Below are positions 13,082 to 26,900 of a DNA stretch of 64,000 nucleotides, in pieces. The stretch is from Macquaria australasica (Eukaryota > Chordata > Actinopteri > Centrarchiformes > Percichthyidae): positions 1 through 64,000 of the forward strand of contig SEMN01000453.1 of assembly GCA_005408345.1 (NCBI GenBank). Direction: 5' to 3'. The translations under genes and the position numbers were made by a program. The first letter of the stretch is position 1. The number at the start of each line of letters is the position of its first letter. Under the pieces are notes generated by a model. It was given only the letters and a program-made list of their open reading frames with translations. It was not told the DNA's origin and made no database searches.

Positions 13082-13474
13082 TGGAGGACCGAAACTGCCA
13101 AATTCAAAAATAAATTAATAAATGACTTAATAAATAAATGAATATGCCATTAAATGCATCAAAAATAATATTAATAAATCCATAAATAGGCATTAACTTT
13201 CCCATTTAATTTTCTATTTAATTTATTAATTTATTCATTATTTATTTATTTCTCTATTTATTTCTGTATTATTTCCCTTTGCATATAAATTTTCCTATTT
13301 ATTTACCTTCCCATTTAATATTCCATTGTATTTATTATTTTATAAATGTATTTATTTATTTGATCAATTAGTTAATGCCTACATTTATTTTTAATATTTT
13401 GTATGCATTTAATGGAATATTAATTTATTTATTGAGACATTTATTATTATATTTTTGGCAGTTTAAGTCCTCCA
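13082..13474. mobile_element. AT-rich palindromic MITE with TA target duplication
   Basis: The left end tggaggaccgaaactgccaaa is inverted at the right as tttggcagtttaagtcctcca. Each end is flanked by TA, as expected for Tc1/mariner-type insertion. The interior is low-complexity AAATAAAT/ATTTATTT sequence arranged as one large palindrome with no coding capacity. Confidence 0.8.
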
Positions 13475-14066
13475 TAAAAATTATATACAGTATGTGTTCA
13501 GTAAAACCACCAAATCTGACTCCCATTTCACAATTTGCATAATATTGCCAAACCAAACTGCAACTTCAACACATTCTTCATACAGCAAAAATTTAATTTA
13601 AACACACATTATTTTCCTGTAGAAATGACATGCATCAGTCTCTTTGAATGTAAAGTCAAAGTCTGACTTTTATTGAGGTAAAATTACATGAACACACTGA
13701 CTCTGAAGTGGACAGTGAGCAGATGATCCACAGGCCAGAGTTTGAACTGTCAGTTTTGTGGAAGGACTTTTATCCCAAGGTCTAGCCAGTCATACCAGTT
13801 ACAGAACAAACCTGGAAGTCAGTTTAGCCTTTAAGGCATCTGTGCACATTAGGCAAGAGAACAAACAAAACTAAAACAGAACTTCACAAATCTCCCAAAA
13901 GACCTTTAAGCAGGCGAAAAATTGGAGAAACATTGGGAAGGACCACACAAGGGCATTATAATAGGATAAACTTATATATAATACATTAAGGTTACCTATA
14001 CTCACCTATACACACCTCAATAATCAACTGTAGCAAGAACTCATAGTATGCTATGATAGTCCATGC

Positions 14067-14235
14067 AGTATCATAAGTTATTATTGTATGTGTTAAGTAA
14101 AGTGAAGTGCATATTGATGCATCTATAATAATGCACAGTATCATGAGTTATCATTGTATGTGTTAAGTAAAGTGTAATGCATTTTCATGCATTTAAAAGA
14201 ATCTATGCTGTATCATAAGTGATTATTATGTAAGA
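14067..14235. repeat. Minisatellite, about 70-72 bp period, 2.4 copies
   Basis: The text agtatcataagttattattgt begins units at about 14067, 14137 and 14209. The first two share tgtgttaagtaaagtg at matching offsets. Units differ by several substitutions, so the array is not recent. Confidence 0.7.
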
Positions 14236-14948
14236 CGCCAAAATGCAAAGAATAACAAGTAAAATTTGTCTGCTTTAAGAATGGAACCTTAAGGTATAGA
14301 ACCTATATGATATAATCAAAATCATACAAGAAAAAGACAAAATACATTTTGTCAAGCTTTATTTTCACTATGGGGTGAAAACAATGTGTGGACAGCTGAA
14401 ATCTAGACATGCCCCCCGAGAATCAGAGTATTACACAGGAGATTTCATAAGAAACACAATTTTGTCTGGACTACCTCGGCAACAGAGTAACAATGCAGTC
14501 CTTTATATGTGTGACCTATAACAATGCCAAAATGTACATATCTATAATTCAGTAATCCTTTGTCACACTTTCCTTTTGTATTATAAAAAGATTGTTTCTG
14601 TTGTAAAATATAATTCAGTTAATTCATATAATTCTAATTTGTTGTACTGTACTTTGGAAATAGTCTTTTGAAATATATTAGTGTTGAGAATTTGTATTGA
14701 ACTCGACAGTAGAATCATACAGTAAATGTTAGGTTCCATTTCATCACATTACATTTAATACTGTATACACCAAAACTACGACAAAAACTGCTTAGAACAG
14801 CATACAGTACTTGTGCTTAGCCCAGTGAGTAAACGAGTAAAAGTACAAATTTAGGTTCAAATACATTTCAATCAATATAAAGTTATACAATCTTTTGATG
14901 AGTTGCCTAAGATAGGCGCTGTTCAGTTCTTAAATGTGCCACCATAGT

Positions 14949-17900
14949 TCACTGTGTGTCTGGTTTTGAGGCTTCGGGCCCAGCGTCTGTCTGGCTGTCA
15001 GCTGGGCTCTGTGTGCCCACAGCTGTCTCCTTACTCTTGGCTGCATTCTCACTCTGAGCCCAGTTCAGTTTCTCCCTCTCCAGTGCTTTCTCCATCTCTG
15101 TGTAGTAATCAAGAGCCTTCCGTACTGGGTCGATAATGTGTTGCTGCGGAATGAGTGAAGAATTAATACAATTCCACCCCAAGTGAGCAAACTTACCCTC
15201 AACCGTGTCCACTTTTAAAGTGGGTCCCTATATTTCCCAGAGTAACCTGTCAAAACCAAAAAGGCCTGTTGCTCATTTGCTGGATATTTGTGCATCTTTT
15301 CAAATAAATTACCTCCAAGCAGGGGAAGAGGTTGGCCAGCTCGATGAAGAGAGGCAAAAGGACAAATCTGATGAAGCCTGTCTGAGATGAAGGCTTGGTT
15401 ACTTTGTCCCGATCCATGAAGGGGGTGACTGGAAGACCCTCTAACTTCTCCATATCACTCTGAGGACAGATAGATGACACAGCTGGAATTAATGGTTATA
15501 CATGTAGGGCTGGCTTGTGTAACTTTTGATTTTGTCTTTTATTTTAAATAACTTTGTTGCCCCTAAATTAGACAACACAGATTTAATCTTTGCTACCAAA
15601 GAGGTCAGATCATGTGAGGAAAAGTGGAAACAATCCTCTATAGTTCTGAAACTAATATTCGGGTGTTGCCACAGTATGATATGTATTTACATACAATGGG
15701 ACTCAGTTACCTGATTGTAGAATTCCTGCAGAAGACAGTCCAACCAGGGCTCAGCCACCTCCATGGGCCGCGCCTCATTGGATATGTCGCTCACTTTGAT
15801 CAGAATCATCATCAGCTGCACACACAACAGGAAAAAATCAGAGAGTAGACAGCTACACATTAATTATGAGAGAAAGACAGAGGTGTGGCCAGTGTTTGAA
15901 TTATGATGGGGCTCCCCTTAAAGAGACCTCAGCTAGAGTTAGTTTGGGGGTCACAACATTTTTTAATTAGCAATTATAACATTTCTAATCCTAAAGTTGT
16001 CAAAATCCTTAAAAGGCTTGAAAAGTGCGGCCATTAAAGGTATAATGTGTAACATTTCCGCATTAAAATGTCGACTAAACGACTAGACCTATGTTATATA
16101 TTTTGTTGAGTTGTGTACTTACATTATCCCAAATGTTTCCAACAATGTTCAAACCCAGAGAAATCCATAATTTTATTCAATGTAACGGTGCGTTTCATTT
16201 TGTCGCCTAGTTGCTATAACTTCCGGGGAAACACAGGAAACACCAGATGATACGTCAGAGAGTGAGGAAGTAACAGTAATAGAGCATTTTTTCTGCCACA
16301 CAGCATAAGTTTTTCATTAATTGCATGCCATTTTGCAACACAGTAATCCAGTAGAGACCTAATTTATTGATATAATATTTCAATATCAATCTAGCTTACT
16401 ACAAAGTGCTAAAATGACAAGTGGCTCATGCCGCAGCCTCCAAGTTAATGCATACGGTAATGTTATAATGTTACAACAACATTTAACACACTCATAGTTA
16501 TTTTTAGTATGATGTTTTGACCATGGATAACAGCACTCGGCTACCCCATTTTAATTGCCACATAAAATTAGCTACAGTAGCTGTATGGGTAGTCGATGCA
16601 TCTTGTTAAATTACCATTAGATGAGTCGGCTACCCATACAGCTAACGTTATGTGGCGTTCAACACGCTCATTAAGTTATTTTTAGTATGATTGTTTTGAC
16701 CAGGCTTAAAGCTGGGGTAGGCAGAATCTGTGCAACCTAGGCAAAACCTTCCGCCTGTTATGGGACGGCTGGGCTCTCCTTAGTTTTTGTTTGGGGGTTG
16801 TGTTTTCTGTCTGTTTGTCTTCCCTGTCTACCTGTGTGGAGTGATCTAGGTTAAGGGGCGTGGTCCAGAGCTGGTGGCTGCTGCAGCTCTATCATGACAG
16901 CTGCGTCCAATTCACAATCACCTCTGCCAGTACTTAAGTCCTGGTCTCCCTCATCATTGTCACCAGATTGTACTGTTGACTTACGTGGACCTGCTCTTGG
17001 AAATCTCTGCCTGGCCCGGACCTCTGCTCCGCTCCCTCCTCACCAACCTCTACGTGAAGGCCAGTGACCACTCTGACTCTGCTGGTCGTCCTGGAGGTTA
17101 CCCAGCTTTGGTTTGGTTCCTTTTCCCCAGCACTGGAACATCAATGTTCCCTGCCTGCCCGCTCTCCCAGACCCAGTCACTGCTCGAACTCAAATTACCT
17201 GTTCATTTAATAAACAGTGCCGAACTGTTTAATCCAAGTCTCGTTGTTTGGTCTCTGAGTGCTGAGTCCACACAAGGCCTCTTAACACTGCCTCTCTCTC
17301 TGCTGCCTCGTATCACTCCGCTAAGCCCCTCCCACCAAACCCACAACTTAGACAGGCAGCAGAAGGAGTCGGTTCCCCTGCGAAACCGTATCCCTCATAG
17401 GGCTCGCTCTCCACGGCGTGAGCCTCACCGAGACCGCGTGACTTGTTTTCTCAAAGACGCCCCTCCAGCGCTTCGTGGCCGCAGAGCAGAGCGCCCCAGG
17501 CTTCAGAGGCAGCTGCAACGCTGTCCAGCAGCGGGAAGAGAGGCTAGTACACCACACACACACACACACACACCACTGTCCCCCGTCAAAAGTTATTCCC
17601 CACTGTTTGTCATCATGCCTCTTTGCCACTCATCGTTATGAGCAACATGGCATTAAATGTAATGAGCCTGAAGCTCCGTGTGGAGCCGGGACGTGTTGTT
17701 TTGTACTATACACCGCTGTAGGCAAAGGAGGAGGTATTGGAAATTTATCACAAGTTTCAGAATTTTCGGCAGGATATTCCTCCACTGAATCAGGTTTTCA
17801 CCGTCTGAAGGGACGTGTACACACATCTGCTATTGTAGCTTAGCCAATACGAACACACCGTCTCTCTGAAATAACCTGTGATTGGCTAAAGTCTACCGTC

Positions 17901-20900
17901 ACGGGATAGATTTTCTGAAAAAGAAAACTGCCTACCCCAGCTTTAACTGCGCTGGGCTAGCCGCCTCATCTAATAAGATGAGTCGACTACCCATTCAGCT
18001 ATTGTGGCTAACGTTATGTGCCGAATTCAATCAGGAGTCCCACTGCATGGGAGTTTTACACTTTTATTCAAGCATTACTAATTCAATAATGAATGATGTA
18101 GGCAATAAGGAATTATGTAATTAATTGTTTTGCCCAGTTAGACAAAATAAGTTTGGTGTCATCATGTTATTCCAGCATTGATCTGCCCAGCTTCATCCTG
18201 AGTCGAGGTCTAATCAACCAAGATTGGAAACACCTGTGTGGGTGTGCAGGGCCTTTAAATGTGTGTACGGCTCTTTGTCCTAGTCCTTGCCAAAGGTTAC
18301 AGGGTAATTTGAACACTGCTGAAATTCAAAATCTTCTGCCATCTAAAATAGACTGCTTTCATAGGTTACAAACATACAGATTACAAGTAGTAATCATTTC
18401 ACCCCTAAACTGTTTTCTTGACATTACTTTGAAAAAATAGTTAGGATACAACTAGGCCTACTACTACAAATAAGTGAAAATAAAGTCGTTCACTATTATA
18501 ATATGTCCTTTCTTCGTATACCTCTGAAATCAATGTGAAAAATCTATATTAGACAATAATACTTTGCCGAGCATGAAGTTACATGGATTTCTTAATGCAT
18601 CTGCTCATTGAACATATTGCTACAGTGCCCTGTGTTTTGCACTGCTCTTACCACATCTCTGTGGTCCTTGTTGGTGAAGTCAAAAGCTGGCAGGATGGAC
18701 TTGAACTTGTTGAGAATCTCATTGTGCCTTGTCATGTCAGTGGCCAGAATGCATCTGCAATTATGACAGAAAAAAACACACTACAGTATATGCTGCTGTG
18801 CTATCATGAGTAAATAACGACAAATGTCCACACTAAGAGAATTAGAAAGATCATCTCACTTGATGATCCCTTCCCTTATCCGTTTGTATTGGTCCATGGA
18901 CACATTTCTGAAGATGTTGCTCTCTGTCTACAAAACAGAAAATCATCTGTTCATTGTTGCTGGCTGCATAGTTGACAGGCTCCATCTTATGGTGATAGTC
19001 CAAGTTTAGTTCAAATCCCTAAACTAAAATGTGTGTTTCATGGCAGCTTGGACAGAAGGTTGGGTTGTGTCATCCTTACCTTCTCCAGTATCTCAAAAGC
19101 TACAGCACAGTGGTGGTTCTCTAGTGGAGAGATGTCATTGTAGCGAAGAGCAAGTTCAGTCTGGGCATTTATCTGAAAGACGGTGAGACATTAGTTTAGA
19201 GTTTCTGATTAGCATTAAATAGAGTTGATGCTGAAGTTCAGAAGTTCAGAGTTCAGTTCAAGTTATATTTATACAACTTGATAATTTAGTGTTTTTAAAT
19301 TCAGATGAGATTAATAAGATAATATAATAAGGTGTTGGAAAATAGGATTGAACAGCAAAAAGGTCAAACACAGCAAACTATAAACATTGTGAGGGTATAT
19401 CACATGCTGGTGTCAGTACAGTATGCTGTATATAAGGTAGACAAGTATTAGTATACTGTATATTAGCATATATCATTGGCCAATTCTAGCTATCACAAAT
19501 ATATTGATATCAGCATATATGTTGCTAATAAGCAACAAGAAATTGCAGTAAAAAAAATCCCAAAAACTACTAGAGAAAATGTCCCGTCAGTACATATCTT
19601 GGTTTTTACTTGATGACCAGATTTAAAGAGTGGGTTCACATTTTTTTCAAGTCTATCTTAATACAATACTGAAATTCTCATATATACAATAAAAGTGTCA
19701 TTGGTCACTGTAATTGTTCCTCCTGTCCATACCAGGTGTGAAGAAATCTCTTCTTACAGAAAATTCAATGAAAAATCCACAGTCTAGGTTCTGTGTAAAC
19801 CTAGACTGTGAGGTGTCAGCATTCTGAGTTAGACAAATCAAGTGTGGATCTTCTAGAATTACAGTTTTCCCACTTTGTGTTGTGGCTCAGCAAGGAGAAG
19901 ACGAAGCACAGAGGGAATTTCATACCTGATAGGCATTGTTGTATCCTGTGTGGTCGAGGTCGTGGCAGACTGCAGAGGTCAGCATGATCAGCAGGTCGAT
20001 GCTGTCCATCTTATTTCTCAGGTCAGTCAGCCAGATCAAACCATACATCTGCTCAGATATGGAGAAACAGTGAAGTTCAGAATGGGAACTGGAGATGTTC
20101 TCTTGTACATCATTTGGAAAACAAGGCTGCCCATCTACTCTTATGAAAAGATTAAAGCTGCATTCATTGATTTTTTCTTCTTCTGTTCACTTGGGGGCAG
20201 TAAAACAAGCCATAACACAAGTCCAATACTCACTCTCTTTTTAGCTCTGTTTTGGTCTCCACCAACTCCTGAGGGAAATATCTGGCTCCTTAGCTGCTAA
20301 ATGCTTCACTGCTAGCTGCTAACATTGTCTGACTGCTGTTTGGTGCTGAGCAGGTACGGCTGGCTTAACAGAGGGTTTTTTTTAATGATGGCTAGCAATG
20401 AGGTTGATGAGAGCAGTGATTGAATCAATCTTTTACTCTCTTTTAAGTTTACGCTCCTAAACCCCCCCAAAAATTAGATGCTAAAATGCTCAGTAGGCTA
20501 ATTTGACATTACACAGTCAATTGATCCATTTTCATATAATAATATTGATTACAGCTTTAAGAACAAGATTATTTTTAAAGGACTGTAAGTCAACATGTTG
20601 CTTCACATGATTACAGACAGATACGCAGCCAGAACCATCGGCTTATAAAGTTGACATGGCTAACATGTTAGCAAACAATTGCTCACTTACACATCCAGCA
20701 GTCATGGAGCAACATTAGCATTCATTTAAAGGTGTATGTTTCTTGCCACCTGACAAATTTGAGTCCAATATTCACTCTCCTTTTAGCTCCTGTTTTGGAG
20801 TCTCCAACTTCTGAGAAAGATATCTGGCTCTTTAGCTCGCTAAGTGCACAGATACTTGCTAATGTCGTCTGTATGCCATTTGGAGTAGGGCAGATGACGT

Positions 20901-23900
20901 AGCATATAGTGGTTTTATCAAGGTTTTTTGCTGGAAAAGGCTGCTTACAGTGAGAGTTGCTCCAACTAAACCATCCCCTAAATGTTAAACCAAACCAATG
21001 AGCTAAGAGAAGCTAAGAGAATATCCTTTAAGAGCTGCAGGTACTCATTTTCTGTGATTTTGTTTGTATGAGCTAACCCTTTTACATTACACTGAGTCAT
21101 CTGATTATGATATCAAACATATTGATTAATGTAGGTTTAAAGAATATGTTTTAAGAATGGTTAAAGGCAAGATTTCAAACCATCCAGTGTCCTCCTTCAT
21201 GGATGTGTTGAGACAACTGCCTAACCTGCAGAATTGTCCAGTGATTGGAGTCACCTAGTGCCTGAGAGCCAGATGTCCTTCACCAATTATCCATCAAGGT
21301 GATGACATGATTGCACGATTTCATGATTACGGACACAATTGGGCTCTCCATGATTTGCCCATGATCAAACGTCACTCTTATAACACACACAAACACTTCA
21401 CCATCTGGGTAACACAGAAGCAGTGCTTGAAGTTGTGGAAAGGGATGTTGTTGTATCTTCGATAGACTTCAAACAGGAACTGTTGCAGTACTTCAGGCTC
21501 AATGTTGAAGGTCGCTATGAAATCTAAATCTGTGTACATGACCTGCAGGAGCACCATGATCTCTGCGTCCTCCCACTGCCTGCACAGACACACACAAAAT
21601 ACAAACAACACCATGGGAGGGTACTTAGAGTGTGTGACTTTCTTCATTGACTACCCAAGTTTCCTTAAGCCCAGGAGTTAACCCAGAGTTTAACTTCCTG
21701 TATGGTTTTGAATGTGTGGCCCTACGTCTGTAGCATTCACTCAGAATGAAGGAAGGCATAAAAATGGTATTTCAGGTCAAAAAGCAAAGGTAAAGGTGCA
21801 TATCACAGTTCAGTGTCTCGCTATGTGGCCTATCACATCCTCTGTCATCCATCTTCCCTGCCAGGTTTCCATTTAAATGAAGCACAAGGTTGTGTTATTT
21901 TTACAAAGGTGTTGTATATGAATCATTTTCTTTTAAATCTCTTGCCTTACAGAAGGACATACAAGCTACACCTCAACTGTACAGATGAATCCACTGACAA
22001 GGGTAGTAATTAGCAGTGTTTTTACTAGTGCTTGTATTTTTGAAAGGGCATACTGTGTCTCACTTGCATGGACAAGCTAACATCTGATATATATATGACA
22101 CATTTTCACTCGGTATGTTTAGTCTTTTAGTTTTTAGTCTTTCTTTGCAAAAAACAAACAAACAATAAAACATAATACAGTCATAGATAAAATAGTGGAA
22201 AATGGATACAATATTAATGCTGAGATTTAAAAAACAACCTAATGGGTTAATGAAGGCATCTGTTGTGTCTCGCCAGATTTGTTAATGTATTTCATGTTCA
22301 TGCTTAGTGTTTCATGTTGTATTATGTCATGTCTTAGTTTTAGTTTTATGTTAAGTTGAAGTCACTCATGTCTAGTCTCATCCTGCACTTCCTGTTTTAT
22401 TTTGTACTCATCTTTCCCTCTCGTTTCAGACCCTGACTTCCTCCCTTTGTGTGATTTTCCCGCCGTTGTGATTGTCTACCCCACCCCTGATTGGTCTCAC
22501 CTGTTTTCCCCTACCTCATGTATAAATAGTCCTTGTCTCCCCTTGTCCGGTGCCAGTTCGTCTTGTTCCGTCTGTCAGATGAGTCGAGTCAAGCGTTCCA
22601 GCAAGTGTTCATGTACCAGGTTTTGTTCAAGTCCATGTCATTGTTTGATCCTCCTTGTGAGTGTTTTGCTTTGTACTTTTGTATATCCTCCCTGAGAGTG
22701 CCTTATGTTTGATTGCTTTTGCCTCAGTAAAGATTTTGTTATACCCATAATATTGTCGGGAGAGTCCACCAGTTTTTGTGTCTGAGTTCGTGACAGCATC
22801 TCATCTAAAGAAATGTGTAAAATGTATATTTTCACTCATCAGACTCAACAGCATAGGATCTGTGATGCCACAGTTAACTGGTTGGTTTGTTTCAAGGAAC
22901 TTTTCCACGCAATCCTAACCACAATTATTATTATTAGTAGTAGTACAACAATCCAAAGGCTGATATATCTTATTTCTCTGTGCCATAGAGCTCCATTGTC
23001 ACTGAGCTACACTGTTGCAACAAATGCACTATTTACTACTGTGTGAATGTTTACTAAAAACTACAGTGCCCAGCTGTTTGAGGAAATTACTGAGCCATTT
23101 TAAAAATGAAACTATAGGATATTTTGGACTGTTTTTAAAGATGTATGTCTTCAGTAGGAATGACTTGGGTGCCACAGACACGGTAAGGGATAGAGTTGGA
23201 AAACTGACTGAGACATTGCCAGTTTCTGTCTTTTCATGGGATTTGTTGACAGTAACAAAACTGTAGAATAATGCCAGCCCTATCCTTCATAAAACCCCTA
23301 TGCCCACATAGGTTTAGGGTTTGCTTTAAAAGCTTTTGGACAAATGAAAAGATGACCAGGCCTCACTGAATGCAGCATTCACTTCCTCCCCATGAAGCCC
23401 ACTTCAAACATGGTTTGTTGATTAAGCCTTTTATGAAGACCTTCTTTTGATTTGTGAGCCCTCTGCAGGCCTATTCATATTGAGATGAGTGTGTCGATCA
23501 GAAGAAAAGGGTGACGGCTCCCATCCTCTTCAGAAGCGCGCCAGAGGTGCTTGTTGGGCACGACTGTCATTAGCCGACTGCCTGCCTCACTGTCTGCACA
23601 CTGAGGAAACAGGTGCACTGGTTGTTTATTCGTGATCATCACACAGGCGCAAAGAAACCCAGCACATCAAGGTTGAACACTGATGCTGCAGGTGACATGG
23701 AAACATCTCCAGATTCATACTGGCCAAGTGGAAACTCACCAGTTATCAAAGGTTGGGGTCTTTAAGTACTGCCTCACTTCGTCTGATACCTCCAGGGAGC
23801 TGCAAATGTGACAACATAAGCATTAATGATTACTATATATATAAAGATAAAATATATGGAGGACAGTCTTTTTTCTGTCAGTGAGGTTTGCATGTGAACG

Positions 23901-26900
23901 TGCCTCATTTGAAGGAACTTTTCCCGCACATGCTCACACTCCTTCCTGGTTTTACGCAGGGTTCTCTTGTGGTAGAACGGGGAGGGCTTGTGTGTTCCCT
24001 CTGACAGATCTTTAAACAAGCCCAGCCAGCTCAGATGCTCCACACTCTGAAAAGGAATGGGGATAAATCTTGTGAACTGAGGCTGGAGGTTAGAGAAACA
24101 CACTGTTCATCTTATCAAATCCCCAGATTGACCCTTCAAAATTTAGACCAGGAATTACAAATCATCTATCATTATCATACTGACTTCAAATTGCTCTGTT
24201 TTTATTGTACCAATGAGGAGAAGGGCCTTGCTACAAAATAGTATGCTGTGTTTTTGTCAGACATTCCCTCTACAGCCATGCTAGCAGATCTGTGATGCTG
24301 TACAGCGCAGCAGTGCATTGATCCTGAGGGAAATAATATCTGTACCAAATTTCATGACAATCCATCAAATTGAGTCATTTCACAAAAAAACCCATAAATG
24401 TCAACGTCATGGTGGCACTAGGGAAAATATCAGAGGCTCACCAAAGTCAGTAGGGCACATTGTCTGGGAACCATGAATCTCTGGACAAAAGCATAGCTCA
24501 TGGAAATCCATCCAGTAAATGCTGAGATATTTCACAGGATAACTGAAAGGTTTGACCTGCTGTTGGTTCTAAAGGAAAAGTCAGGTGATCATCAAAGTCA
24601 ATAGAATTCATCATCTGGGGACCATAAATGTCTGTATAAAATATCATGGCAATCATTTGTGAGATATTTCAGGCTATACCAAAGTGGTGGACCGACTGAA
24701 AGACTGACAGACATTGCCATCCCTAGAGCCATGCCGATAGCATGGCTAAAAAAAACACATCTGACATATTATCACCTAATAAAGTTGTTATGATTATAAA
24801 GAGTCGGTCTAGACCTGCTCTATATGAAAAAGTGCCCTGAGATAACTTTGTTATGATATGGCGCTATATTAATAAAACTGAATTGAAAACTGAATTGAAT
24901 GACTAACATGTCACAAATAGTTGCCTATTTACGACATCCAATAGACCTGGAGCAACATTAGCATTCTTTCACAGTCATGTTTCTGTTTTTGGTCTTTACC
25001 AACTCCTGAGGGAAATATCTGGCTCTTTAGCTGCTAAATGCTCCACTATGTTCGGCTGCTATAGTCACCGTGTCTGTCTGCTGTGCTGTGCTGGGCAGGT
25101 AGTGTACAGTGGCTTTTTTTTTTTTTTTTTTTAAACATCTGCCTGCTGATGCTGGAACCCAGGTTGATGAGCGAAGTTTGTGGCCCAGAAAACCACAATG
25201 AACTAAAGACGCTAAACAGTAGAGCTGAGGGGACTGAGGAGTCGAGGAGTGATAATTCTCTCTGGGTTCATCCCTATGAGCAACCCATTTCACATTACAC
25301 ATAGTAATTTAATTATTTCTAATACATAAATATTGATAAGTGCAGCTTAAGTAAATCAAGTATCATAATACACAACTTGACAGTAATTTTTTTGTGGTCA
25401 TACCATCCCACTTTATATGAAACAAGCACCTTTTCCTGACTGTTGGCTCAGGTCAGTGATGTTTTTTTTCTGATGAGGATTAAAAACAACTCCCTATGCA
25501 GATGATTATGATGTTGTATTATCATATAAGTTCCATGTTCTTTTCCCCACATTTCATGAGCAGCTTTAAAGCCCCGTGAGTTCTTTGGCCGTACCTCCAG
25601 TTTCTCCCGAAATGAATCCACCTGTTTCTTCATCTCATACACAGCTGCAGGGGTCTCACCGGCCTCCATCAGGATTTTCTTCTCCAGGCCCTGTAGTCTG
25701 AGATCACACACTATCAGCGAGGTGTTAAGTCATTACACATTCATCTATACCTTTGGACTGGGTTGTACAAAGTCTCGAATTCTATCTATCTGGCCTCCTT
25801 GCTCAAAGTATAATGCACCCAAATGCCAGACTTTTCTACCTTTCACACTAAATATAAATCATATTTTTCCTCAAGAATATCATTAAGTCATAAGTCTAGT
25901 CTGTTTCTGTTATTTCCCACCTTGCCTACCTTTTCTCCATGGATGAGAGGTCAAATCCTAGTGCACCAGCAAGCTCCGCACCTGAGGTGACAAGAAAAGA
26001 GGGAGGCTGTCAACAGTTTTTCAATAAACCCCGAGCACTGACTCCCATGGTGCTAAGTTAAAGATACCTAACGGCTCACTGTTGCAGTCGGCGGCCACCA
26101 CCTCCAGCTTGTAGCAGAAGTTTGGGCCGTTGGGCTCCAGACTCGGGGAGATGTTGATGATGTTGCCTTTGGGGTTGTACAGCTTCAGGATGTCATGGGG
26201 CCCTGCCTCGGCTGCAGAGCGGAACAGGTCTGGAAAGAAGGACTCACTGTTCATTTCTCACTATGCCCTGAGAAATGATTTTTACAGTTTTTATAGAGCA
26301 AACCTCAACCGCTGAGGAAGACCATGGGGTGTGGTAGAAAGCTCTGTAGTAAGTGATCTTTCAGTTATGATTTTTTTTTGTCAAGGTACCACTTTTTGAT
26401 AAGCTACCCTTCATAAAAGGTTTATAAGTTATAACTAATTGCTTTTTAGATCAATTATACCATTATTATAATCAAACCAATAAAACTGTATGAGCATTTA
26501 CCTTCTGGAAAAGGGCTGCAAAATTAATTTTTAACAACTTATTAAGCATTTATTAATGGATTACCACCATCTATAACTGCATTATTAGCAAATAGAAAGG
26601 ATAAACAAAGGCTAAAGAGGTTTTTCATTAAAAAAAAAGATTCTTGATAATGGCTTAAAACTGACTATAAGTATGTAAATGATTTACTGACATTAATAAA
26701 AACATTTAGTTACAGCTTATGAACCTTTATAAAGTGTGCCTTATTAGAAAGTGGTACCAGTTTTATAGAAGACCCCCACAGAGGCATGCAGACTCTACAG
26801 TTAGATTAACAATGCTCCAAAATCTGTACTCCTTAACTATTGAATTATATATGAAATCTTCAATAAGGTGCTTTCTTTAGCCTTCCTCACCACTTGAAAC

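Larger units (their letters stand above)
10761..14948. other. Intergenic region between gk (5' side) and the PDE9 gene (3' side)
   Basis: Both neighbours are on the minus strand, so this holds the gk upstream region and the PDE9 3' UTR. It contains an interspersed repeat at 11602-11818, a CA tract at 12071-12117, a MITE at 13082-13474 and a 70-base minisatellite at 14067-14235. A possible poly(A) signal for the PDE9 gene (aataaa on the minus strand) is at 14358-14363, about 590 bases past the stop. No further gene was recognised. Confidence 0.55.
16030..18125. mobile_element. Old interspersed repeat hosting nested insertions (PDE9 gene intron 11)
   Basis: The block begins near aaaggtataatgtgtaacat. 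It contains two local near-duplicates: caacacgctcattaagttat with tttttagtatgattgttttg around 16650-16700 resembles 16480-16525. The text after 17947 (gatgagtcgactacccattcagc) resembles that at 16621-16640. It is split by the TTAA-flanked element at 16710-17942. The open frames at 16976-17843 are transposon text, not host genes. Family name unknown. Confidence 0.5.

Noticed and set aside
16976..17641. 221-codon open frame on the plus strand
   Set aside because: It runs through the solo LTR and the TTAA element, has low-complexity composition and no domain; it is transposon text.
26050..26068. Possible U12-type (minor) intron in the PDE9 gene, donor GTATCTTTAA
   Set aside because: The donor resembles the U12 consensus, but the 86-base intron ends in a long pyrimidine tract and lacks a TTCCTTAAC-type branch site, so it is an ordinary U2-type intron.
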